Assembly: GCA_019090845.1 (NCBI GenBank)
Contig: JAHRVD010000268.1
Span: 1 to 7,854, forward strand
Source: Marinosulfonomonas sp.
Lineage (GTDB): Bacteria; Pseudomonadota; Alphaproteobacteria; Rhodobacterales; Rhodobacteraceae
Reading direction: 5' to 3'
Length of the DNA stretch: 7,854 nucleotides
The position numbers were made by a program, and so were the translations under genes. This document shows positions 1 to 5,665 of this stretch, piece by piece. Numbering within the stretch: position 1 is the first letter of the stretch; every line of letters begins with the position of its first letter. The notes beneath the pieces were generated by a model. That model was given only the letters and a program-made list of their open reading frames with translations. It was not told the DNA's origin and searched no databases.

Positions 1-522
1 CCATGCATCATCAGCGCCGGCGGCCTTGGCCATCATCTTGCCCATGCTTGGATATAGCAATTGCACCGTCTTAATGTCGCGCCGACCCCATCTGATATCT
101 TCGATGGAAATGACTTTTTGGCCCACTTTTGCGACCGGATTATCGGCAAGACCCGGCTTGGACTGGCTAAATGCCACAATCGTTGATGGTGTTTCATCGG
201 GGTCAGGAAATACAAAATCCCGGTCATTGGGGGCGCCTCGGGTGACCTGCAAATAGATCATTCCTTCAACCAGATCATTGCGAGCAACCAATTCACGAAA
301 TATGTCCCGCAGCGCATCTGTCGTCACCGGGGCTGCCATGTCCAGTTCGGCAAGCGAGCGTTCCAGCCGCGCCGCATGGCCCGCAAAATCGATCAGCTTG
401 CCGTCCAGAACCGACGTTACTTCATAGACACCATCGGCCATCAGGAACCCGCGATCAAAGACCGAAATCTTAGCGTCTTTCTCGGGCACATAGTCCCCGT
501 TCACAAAAACAATCCGGCTCAT
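1..522 (-). CDS. dat: D-amino-acid transaminase (fold-type IV PLP enzyme), 3' part missing
   Basis: The minus-strand frame is open from an ATG at 522 to the window edge, giving the first 174 residues of a protein that should reach about 285. It matches class IV PLP aminotransferases of the D-alanine/D-amino-acid type, which move amino groups between D-amino acids and 2-oxo acids in the cytoplasm and can feed peptidoglycan synthesis. Visible marks are the N-terminal segment VFDRGFLMADGVYEV (residues 21-35), the VTRG turn (93-96), and RRDIKTVQLL (147-156), whose Lys151 is the expected Schiff-base lysine. The start is supported by AAGGAG at 529-534, six bases upstream; a nearby ATG at 525-527 is out of frame and stops at once. 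The segment after VTRG reads RDFVFP where Bacillus DAAT has RAHQFP, so the substrate trap differs. A branched-chain or 4-amino-4-deoxychorismate enzyme of the same fold is less likely. The C-terminal half is not visible. Confidence 0.88.
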   Translation of the reverse strand, partial: MSRIVFVNGDYVPEKDAKISVFDRGFLMADGVYEVTSVLDGKLIDFAGHAARLERSLAELDMAAPVTTDALRDIFRELVARNDLVEGMIYLQVTRGAPNDRDFVFPDPDETPSTIVAFSQSKPGLADNPVAKVGQKVISIEDIRWGRRDIKTVQLLYPSMGKMMAKAAGADDAW

Positions 523-696
523 CGCATTCTCCTTGGCACTGTCTTTGAATTGGCAGACAGGCAGTGGCATCTTCATAATTAGTCGTGTTTTTTCGGTCTT
601 CGGCCAGAAGCCGCGGCGCGTCAAGGTCTTTGGCGAGTTGCAATGGCCATTTCCTGAGGTCATATACACATCACAGACACATCACGGAGCGGTCGC
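523..696. other. Divergent intergenic region between dat and accA
   Basis: This 174-base gap must hold the promoters of both flanking genes, which are read outward. For accA the best candidate I see is TTGCAA (638-643) and TATACA (663-668), but the spacer is 19 bases, so the call is weak. No good sigma-70 pair stands out for dat. An imperfect hairpin with CTTC/GAAG arms (598-601 with 607-610) extended by CGG/CCG (594-596 with 611-613) lies in the middle. It has no T-run on its 3' side on either strand, so it is not a terminator. A CTGTCT/AGACAG inverted pair (539-544 and 555-560) falls in the presumed dat leader. No RNA gene was recognised. Confidence 0.5.
666..685 (+). repeat. Two direct copies of a 9-base motif at 11-base spacing upstream of accA
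   Basis: ACACATCAC occurs at 666-674 and again at 677-685, so the copies are offset by 11 bases, about one helical turn. The second copy runs directly into the accA ribosome-binding site (GGAG at 686-689). The pair could be a binding site for a regulator or simply a short duplication; the sequence alone does not decide. Confidence 0.6.
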
Positions 697-1659
697 ATGA
701 ACAACTATCTTGAGTTCGAAAAGCCTTTGGCCGAGATTGAGGGCAAAGCAGAAGAGCTGCGCGCGCTGGCCCGCACCAATGCCGAGATGGACGTTGAAAA
801 AGAAGCCGCCGCGCTGGACAAAAAAGCCGCTGTTCTGCTCAAAGATATTTACAAAGACCTTAGCGCATGGCGCAAATGTCAGGTTGCGCGTCACCCGGAC
901 CGACCGCATTGCCGCGATTATATCGAGGCGCTGTTTACCGAATATACGCCACTTGCGGGCGACAGAAACTTTGCCGATGACCATTCGATCATGGGCGGAA
1001 TTGCGCGCTTGGGCGGTGTTCCTGTAATGGTGATCGGGCACGAAAAAGGCCACGATACGAAGACCCGGATCGAGCGCAATTTCGGCATGGCCCGGCCCGA
1101 GGGCTACCGCAAGGCGATCCGGCTGCTTGATCTGGCGGACCGTTTTGGCTTGCCGATCATAACACTGGTGGACACACCGGGCGCATACCCCGGCAAAGGG
1201 GCCGAGGAACGCGGCCAGGCAGAAGCAATCGCGCGCACCACCGAGAAATGCCTGCAAGTTAAGGTGCCGGTGATCGCCGTTATCATTGGCGAAGGTGGCT
1301 CTGGTGGCGCTGTCGCATTTGCTACGGCCAACAAGGTCGCGATGCTGGAACATTCAGTATATTCTGTGATTAGCCCGGAAGGCTGCGCCTCAATCCTTTG
1401 GAAAGATTCCGAAAAGATGCGCGAGGCCGCCGAAGCTTTGCGCCTGACTGCTCAGGATTTAATCAAACTGGGCGTCGCTGACAGGGTTATCGCCGAACCG
1501 CTTGGTGGCGCACAACGCGACCGAAAGGCAACGATAACAGCCGTCGGTAAGGCGCTAACTGTGATGTTGAATGATCTGGCAAAGAAAAAGCCCGATCAGC
1601 TGCTAAAAAGCCGTCGCGAAAAGTATCTGGATATCGGATCAAAGGGACTGGCGGCCTAA
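697..1659 (+). CDS. accA: Acetyl-CoA carboxylase carboxyltransferase subunit alpha
   Basis: This 320-residue protein is the alpha half of the carboxyltransferase of acetyl-CoA carboxylase. With AccD it moves the carboxyl group from biotinylated AccB to acetyl-CoA to make malonyl-CoA, the first committed step of fatty acid synthesis in the cytoplasm. The length is that of the family (E. coli AccA has 319). The family marks are all present: the helical N-terminus (1-60), ARHPDRP (64-70), [21 protein letters not shown] (159-179), the oxyanion-type glycine turn GEGGSGGA (198-205), and [13 protein letters not shown] (234-246). The ATG at 697 follows GGAG (686-689) by seven bases. It is read alone on its strand and meets the PPOX gene tail to tail 17 bases downstream. 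The accD gene is not in the window, as is usual in proteobacteria. Nothing looks truncated or changed. Confidence 0.98.
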   Translation: MNNYLEFEKPLAEIEGKAEELRALARTNAEMDVEKEAAALDKKAAVLLKDIYKDLSAWRKCQVARHPDRPHCRDYIEALFTEYTPLAGDRNFADDHSIMGGIARLGGVPVMVIGHEKGHDTKTRIERNFGMARPEGYRKAIRLLDLADRFGLPIITLVDTPGAYPGKGAEERGQAEAIARTTEKCLQVKVPVIAVIIGEGGSGGAVAFATANKVAMLEHSVYSVISPEGCASILWKDSEKMREAAEALRLTAQDLIKLGVADRVIAEPLGGAQRDRKATITAVGKALTVMLNDLAKKKPDQLLKSRREKYLDIGSKGLAA

Positions 1660-1676
1660 GTTACGCCAAGGGCGCA

Positions 1677-2282
1677 TTACCACAAAGTTTTCTTGGCCCG
1701 TTCATCCCATTCCCCGTCATAGGCCGCCCCACCAATCGCACCATCCGTCACTGCCGCAAGAAACTGACCCGCCGTTGGCAAGCCCTCGCTTTGATCCCCA
1801 GCAGTCCAAAGTTCGGACCGCACAAGCGCGCGACCACATTGGAAATAGACCTCTTCTATTTTCAGGACCACCACGCTGCGTGGCCGAAGGCCGTTCCGCT
1901 CAAATCTGGCGCGCAAATGGGCATCTACGCTGACCCGCGCTTGTCCGTTAACACGAACGACGTTTTTTGATCCCGCAACCATGAACAACAACGACGCACG
2001 CGGATCGCGAACGATATTGCGCAAGGCGTCCAAGCGGTTATTCCCACGCCAGTCCGGCATCGCCAGCGTGCGCTCGTCCAACTCTTGCATGACGGGGCCG
2101 TCATCGCCCCTTGGTGTTGCATCCGTTCCTTTCGGCCCAACCGTCGACAGCACGCAAAATCGCGAGCGCGATATCCACGCGCGGTATTCCGGCGTTATTT
2201 TGGATGCGACTTTGCGCAGCGCGGTGTCGTCGGGGGTGCCGTAGTGGCTGTGGAGTTCTTCCAGCGATTGAATAAATTTCAT
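1677..2282 (-). CDS. PPOX-fold FMN-binding flavoprotein, MSMEG_1061-like family
   Basis: This 201-residue protein belongs to the pyridoxamine 5'-phosphate oxidase-like split-barrel proteins. It most resembles the subgroup named after MSMEG_1061, thought to bind FMN or F420; the substrate is not known. Characteristic stretches are TPEYRAWI (30-37), FCVLSTVGPKG (42-52), TPRGD (56-60), RGNNRLDALRNIVRDPR (79-95), VRVNGQARVS (109-118) and VYFQCGRALVRSELW (135-149), which fit the barrel strands and flavin-phosphate contacts of the fold. The frame stays open upstream to 2453, but the real start is the ATG at 2282. It overlaps the acyltransferase stop as ATGA (2279-2282), and the protein resembles the family from MKFIQSLEEL onward. 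The Shine-Dalgarno is weak (GGAAAAG, 2290-2296), so translation probably depends on coupling to plsC. It is the last gene of the ftsE unit. It should not be called pdxH, because the pdxH C-terminal signature is absent. Confidence 0.86.
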   Translation of the reverse strand: MKFIQSLEELHSHYGTPDDTALRKVASKITPEYRAWISRSRFCVLSTVGPKGTDATPRGDDGPVMQELDERTLAMPDWRGNNRLDALRNIVRDPRASLLFMVAGSKNVVRVNGQARVSVDAHLRARFERNGLRPRSVVVLKIEEVYFQCGRALVRSELWTAGDQSEGLPTAGQFLAAVTDGAIGGAAYDGEWDERAKKTLW

Positions 2283-3019
2283 TCGTTTTCTTTTCCAACA
2301 AACCCAGCTTCGGCCATAAGGCGATCCGACGCCGCCTCGACGGTTTCTTCCAATTCGGCCATGAAAGTCGCTGTTTTCAGCCCGCTTTTGATGCGTGGCA
2401 AAAACTCGACTACGGCCAATCCCGGCGCGCGGTAGATGCCGTGGCGCGGCCAAAATACGCCAACATTTGTAGCCACTGGCACGCAGTCCTGCTTCAACTC
2501 CCGGTACAAAACCCCTGTGCCGATTTTGTAGGGTTTTTTGTCCCCGGCCGCGACCCGAGTGCCCTGAGAAAAAATAATCAGCTGGCCGGCTTCCTTGGCC
2601 CCTGATTTCACATCGGCCACCATCTTTTTGATGGCCGCTCCCCGCTTGCCGCGATCTACCGGGACACAGCCGATCCGCAGACCATACTGGCCAACAATCG
2701 GCGCCCAGACGAGCGAACTTTTCATGATGAATTTTCCGCGCGGAAGCGCCCTGAAAATAATCAGAATATCAAAAAAGGACTGGTGCTTGGCGGCAACTAA
2801 CACCCCATCATCAGGTATCTCTCCCCTGATTTCAGTTTTCAGCCCGATCATCCAACCGGCGCTCCAAACGACCCACCTACAATAGCTGTTAATCGCCGCA
2901 TAGCTGCCCTCGCGACTAAACAGCGCCCAAGGCGCAAACCCAATCCCTATGATCCCAAGCGCTACATACATCAGAAAATTGAAAATCAGCGAGCGCAGCC
3001 ACTGGATCGCATATGCCAC
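2279..3019 (-). CDS. plsC: Lysophospholipid (1-acyl-sn-glycerol-3-phosphate) acyltransferase, PlsC family
   Basis: With a GTG start at 3019 the protein has 246 residues, normal for PlsC-type acyltransferases, which place the second acyl chain on lysophosphatidate at the inner membrane. A hydrophobic N-terminal anchor covers about residues 9-33. Motif I is HQSFFD (79-84), the HX4D catalytic pair; motif II is VPVDRG (119-124); motif III is IFSQGTR (149-155); motif IV is the CVPVATN segment (179-185). Motif III normally reads FPEGTR; here Ser replaces Pro and Gln replaces Glu. The frame is open upstream to 3115, inside ftsX, but those extra 32 residues look like out-of-frame ftsX. GAAGGAG at 3028-3034 sits eight bases before the GTG, and the start shares one base with the ftsX stop (TAGTG). 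It overlaps the next gene by four bases. The acyl donor and acceptor cannot be read from sequence; an ornithine-lipid or other lyso-lipid acyltransferase is possible. Confidence 0.92.
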   Translation of the reverse strand: MAYAIQWLRSLIFNFLMYVALGIIGIGFAPWALFSREGSYAAINSYCRWVVWSAGWMIGLKTEIRGEIPDDGVLVAAKHQSFFDILIIFRALPRGKFIMKSSLVWAPIVGQYGLRIGCVPVDRGKRGAAIKKMVADVKSGAKEAGQLIIFSQGTRVAAGDKKPYKIGTGVLYRELKQDCVPVATNVGVFWPRHGIYRAPGLAVVEFLPRIKSGLKTATFMAELEETVEAASDRLMAEAGFVGKENE

Positions 3020-3918
3020 TATGTTAACTCCTTCAAAGTTCTGAATGCCACAATGCGGGTCGCGACAAATGCCACAAGCGCAGCGAGTGGCGGGATCAGC
3101 AACAACCACAACCAATCTGTGCCCTGCAGCCCCATCCCGGATAGAAATCCACTGGTATCACCGGCACTTGGCAATGTCGCCATAGACAGACCACCCACAG
3201 CCATCCCAACCAGCGCACCGACGAACGCGCGCAGGGTAAATTGCCGCACGAATGCCCGGACCACATAGACGTCGCGTGCGCCAACAAGGCGCAAGACCCG
3301 GATCACGCGACTGTTGGCGGCCAAAGCAGAACTTGCAGCCAGCGTAATCATAGCCCCTGTGGTCGCTGTAATCAGCACAATTGCTGCAATCCCAAGTAAC
3401 CGCAGCCGGTCAGCCGCATGTACTAATGGTTGCCGCCAGCGGGTGTGATCGTCAAAAATTGCTCCGGGCGCTTCGCCCTGCAAGCGCAAGCGCAATCCGT
3501 TGGCATCAATTCCGGCGTCGTCTTCGATCACTTCAATCAGTTTGGGAATTGGCAGGGCGTCCAGTGGCAGGTCTTTTCCAAACCACGGTTCAAGCAAAGC
3601 CCGCTCATCCGCCTCATCCAGAACCCGAGCGCTTTTTACGCCCGGCGTGGTCTGCAAGACCTCCAGCGCAGCCTTTGTCTGTGCAGCCAACTGACCAGCC
3701 GGGGCCGAAATGCGGACCGTGGCAGTGCGCGAAAGCTCTGACGACCAGTGGTCGGCCAACCGGCCAGTTGCCAGCGACAGCGCCAGCGCAAAAACCGCAA
3801 GAAATGCCATCGCCGCCGAGGTAAACAATGTCAGGCGGGCCGTGTAACCGGATGGCGGAACCACTTTGTCGGCCCGTGTTTCCAAAACCGCCTGCAAACT
3901 CCAGCGTTTGAAATCCAT
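3019..3918 (-). CDS. ftsX: Cell division ABC transporter-like permease FtsX
   Basis: This 299-residue protein is FtsX, the membrane partner of the ATPase FtsE. The pair does not transport a solute; it relays ATP hydrolysis across the inner membrane to activate septal peptidoglycan hydrolases. The topology fits the family: a cytoplasmic N-terminus, TM1 about 31-52, a large periplasmic loop about 53-170, then TM2 about 174-200, TM3 about 230-250 and TM4 about 269-289. The conserved cytoplasmic segment between TM2 and TM3 reads VIRVLRLVGARDVYVVRAFVR (205-225), with the LxGA turn that contacts the ATPase. The first loop contains the usual TPGVKSARVLDEAD pattern (91-104). The ATG at 3918 overlaps the ftsE stop by one base (TAATG), so the two are translationally coupled. 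The identification rests on topology, motif and position next to ftsE. Confidence 0.94.
   Translation of the reverse strand: MDFKRWSLQAVLETRADKVVPPSGYTARLTLFTSAAMAFLAVFALALSLATGRLADHWSSELSRTATVRISAPAGQLAAQTKAALEVLQTTPGVKSARVLDEADERALLEPWFGKDLPLDALPIPKLIEVIEDDAGIDANGLRLRLQGEAPGAIFDDHTRWRQPLVHAADRLRLLGIAAIVLITATTGAMITLAASSALAANSRVIRVLRLVGARDVYVVRAFVRQFTLRAFVGALVGMAVGGLSMATLPSAGDTSGFLSGMGLQGTDWLWLLLIPPLAALVAFVATRIVAFRTLKELT
3028..3034 (-). promoter_or_regulatory. Ribosome-binding site that sets the plsC GTG start
   Basis: GAAGGAG on the minus strand lies inside the last codons of ftsX, eight bases before the GTG at 3019. It is the strongest Shine-Dalgarno in this gene cluster and argues against the longer frame beginning at 3115. 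Confidence 0.75.
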
Positions 3919-4595
3919 TACAAATCAGCCCCCGCTAACTGCAACTGTTTATCACGTATCCGCAACACTCGTGCAGCCACCTGCGACTTGGCAACCCGGA
4001 TCAAATTCAGATCATGGGTAGCAATCAAAATGGTTTTCCCCATCTTATTAAGTTCGATCAACAGGGACAAAAGTCGTTGGGACATCTCCCAATCAACGTT
4101 CCCGGTTGGCTCGTCCGCGATGACAAAATCCGGCGACATGATTATCGCCCGCGCCAGTGCCGCTCGCTGACGTTCGCCGCCGGACAATTGCGGTGGCAGG
4201 GCCGATTTGCGGTCAGCAAGGCCAACCCAGGTCAGTAGTTCGCCTAGGTTTTCATCTTCATCAGCGCGATCCGCGACCTCCAGCGGCAATGTCACGTTCT
4301 GGGACAGCGGCAAGTGATCCAGAAACTGGCAATCCTGATGCACAACACCGATACGGCGCCGGGTAAAGGCAACTTCGTCGCGGGTCATTTCAGCTACCTG
4401 CTTGCCAAATACTGTGATCTGACCGGCTGTTGCCAGCAAATCCAGATAACAAAGCCTTAGAAATGTCGTTTTACCAGACCCCGACGGCCCGGTAAGAAAG
4501 TGAAAAGACCCCGGCTGAATATGCAGTGAAACATCCGACAACAATTCGGTATCGCCGTAGCCATAAGACACATTTGTCAGTTCAATCACGCGCAT
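3918..4595 (-). CDS. ftsE: Cell division ATP-binding protein FtsE
   Basis: This 225-residue protein is a complete ABC ATPase. It shows Walker A GPSGSGKT (36-43), the Q-loop glutamine in VVHQDC (Gln87), the ABC signature LSGGE (137-141), Walker B ending in FVIADE with the catalytic Glu162, and the H-loop histidine in ATHD (His194). Its length, its N-terminus (MRVIELTNVSYGYG) and the following ftsX identify it as FtsE rather than LolD. It works at the inner face of the division septum. The ATG at 4595 follows AAAAGG (4600-4605) by only four bases; a GTG two codons on is a possible alternative start. It is the first gene of a minus-strand unit that goes on through ftsX, plsC and the PPOX gene, and it lies back to back with the zinc-ribbon gene. 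Confidence 0.97.
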   Translation of the reverse strand: MRVIELTNVSYGYGDTELLSDVSLHIQPGSFHFLTGPSGSGKTTFLRLCYLDLLATAGQITVFGKQVAEMTRDEVAFTRRRIGVVHQDCQFLDHLPLSQNVTLPLEVADRADEDENLGELLTWVGLADRKSALPPQLSGGERQRAALARAIIMSPDFVIADEPTGNVDWEMSQRLLSLLIELNKMGKTILIATHDLNLIRVAKSQVAARVLRIRDKQLQLAGADL

Positions 4596-4777
4596 TCCGC
4601 CTTTTGCCTGCCGCGACAGTTTTGCCTCAGCCAGCGACGCCTTTCAACGCTACTAATGCAAAAGCTTGGATTGTTTCGATAACCTTGCTAAAAACAGCCC
4701 AAAATGAAGCAGGTGCTCTTGGAATAGTCGAATTCGTGCGGCTGGCAGAGAGCCAAAAATAAAAATTGAGGTCGCAG
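4596..4777. promoter_or_regulatory. Divergent intergenic region between ftsE and the zinc-ribbon gene
   Basis: These 182 bases should carry the promoters of both the ftsE unit and the zinc-ribbon gene. The best plus-strand candidate is TTGGAT (4666-4671), a 17-base spacer and TAAAAA (4689-4694), which matches the sigma-70 consensus only partly. I see no convincing pair toward ftsE. There is no TTAA anywhere in the region, so the full CtrA box (TTAA-N7-TTAA) is absent, and I see no GANTC methylation site. The A-rich stretch 4755-4765 lies just before the zinc-ribbon ribosome-binding site. Confidence 0.35.
4768..4771 (+). promoter_or_regulatory. Ribosome-binding site that sets the zinc-ribbon protein start
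   Basis: GAGG at 4768-4771 is six bases before the ATG at 4778. It overlaps the possible upstream TTG start at 4766, which would have no ribosome-binding site of its own and would put four extra residues before the conserved MRLICPNC beginning. Confidence 0.7.
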
Positions 4778-5665
4778 ATGCGTTTGATTTGTCCGAATTG
4801 CGATGCGCAATACGAAGTGGACGACAGCGTTATTCCCGAAAACGGCCGTGATGTTCAGTGCTCAAACTGTGGGCATACGTGGTTTCAGAATGCAGCGGGT
4901 TGGGAAGACGAAGCCGTGGCCGTGGCGACAGATGAAAAGGTGGAGGCACCGGAAACGGCACCGGAACCTGAGATCGAAGAACCTGTCGCGCCGGAAATCC
5001 CGGAAACTGCAGATGCGAGCGAACCCGGTAGTTCTGAGTGGGTGCAATCGGATCAGTCAGACGAGGTCACAGAAAAAGACATTAGCGCCGAAAACCCGCC
5101 GCGCGGGCTTGAGGAAGATGTTTCAAGCATCCTTCGCGAGGAAGCCGAACGCGAAGCGGCACAACGCGCCAGCGAAAACGTCGGTCTTGAAACTCAACCC
5201 GATCTGGGACTGGACGAGCCAAGCGGCGATCAGGCTCCGGACGTCAAGGGCCGCATGGCACGGTTGCGCGGTCTTGACGATGATCTTGGCGCATCCGCTG
5301 CCGCCACCGCAGTAACGGGCGGGGCACGCAAAGATCTTTTGCCCGATATCGAAGAGATTAATTCAACGTTGACGGCTTCTGCGGGAACCGCAGAAGAAGG
5401 ATCAGAGCAAGACTTAAAGGAAACCAGCGAAAAACGCGGGTTTCGACGTGGGTTCGCGATCACAATCCTGATATTCGCGGCGTTCGTGCTGGTTTATATA
5501 TTTGCCCAGAGTATTGCACAGGCCGTGCCCGGTGCAGAACCGGCATTGGCCAGTTATGTGGATTGGGTGAACGCTCTGCGTGACGCAATTGACAATCTGA
5601 TGCAAAGCGCCGTGAGCCGACTGACGGCGCTCGTCTCGCAGATCAGCGGCAGCAGATCGGGTTAG
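4778..5665 (+). CDS. MJ0042-type zinc-ribbon, single-TM membrane protein (ZitP-like)
   Basis: This 295-residue protein starts with an MJ0042/zinc_ribbon_5 domain (1-36): CPNC at 5-8 and CSNC at 28-31 give four zinc-binding cysteines, followed by GHTWFQ (32-37). Next comes a long, very acidic, Glu/Pro-rich and probably disordered linker (about 40-200). A basic patch EKRGFRRG (208-215), one membrane helix (about 216-234) and a C-terminal tail of about 60 residues follow. The basic residues before the helix predict a cytoplasmic zinc ribbon and a periplasmic tail. This plan matches Caulobacter ZitP, whose zinc ribbon binds the polar hub PopZ; Arg24 and Trp35 here may match residues important in ZitP, which I recall but cannot check. 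Orthology is inferred from architecture only. The alternative TTG start at 4766 is less likely. It is divergent from ftsE, and its stop overlaps the DUF4175 stop. Confidence 0.85.
   Translation: MRLICPNCDAQYEVDDSVIPENGRDVQCSNCGHTWFQNAAGWEDEAVAVATDEKVEAPETAPEPEIEEPVAPEIPETADASEPGSSEWVQSDQSDEVTEKDISAENPPRGLEEDVSSILREEAEREAAQRASENVGLETQPDLGLDEPSGDQAPDVKGRMARLRGLDDDLGASAAATAVTGGARKDLLPDIEEINSTLTASAGTAEEGSEQDLKETSEKRGFRRGFAITILIFAAFVLVYIFAQSIAQAVPGAEPALASYVDWVNALRDAIDNLMQSAVSRLTALVSQISGSRSG

Noticed and set aside
594..613. Hairpin in the dat/accA intergenic region as a terminator
   Set aside because: The T-run lies on the 5' side in the plus direction and becomes A-run on the minus strand, so it fails the intrinsic terminator pattern, and no gene ends there.
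682..1353. Long open frame of 223 codons antisense to accA
   Set aside because: It lies wholly opposite a clear accA, has no ribosome-binding site or recognisable domain, and its composition fits a shadow of GC-rich coding.
1660..1676. Possible bidirectional terminator between accA and the PPOX gene
   Set aside because: Only a CGCC-AAG-GGCG stem of four pairs (1664-1674) is present, with no T-run on either side.
2283..2453. N-terminal extension of the PPOX protein by 57 residues
   Set aside because: It overlaps the 3' end of plsC out of frame, is basic and unlike the family, and the ATGA-coupled start at 2282 fits better.
3020..3115. N-terminal extension of PlsC by 32 residues from an ATG at 3115
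   Set aside because: It overlaps ftsX, reads as Cys-rich nonsense, and a strong ribosome-binding site precedes the GTG at 3019.
4596..4777. CtrA-controlled promoter for ftsE or the zinc-ribbon gene
   Set aside because: No TTAA occurs in the region, so the standard CtrA box is not there.
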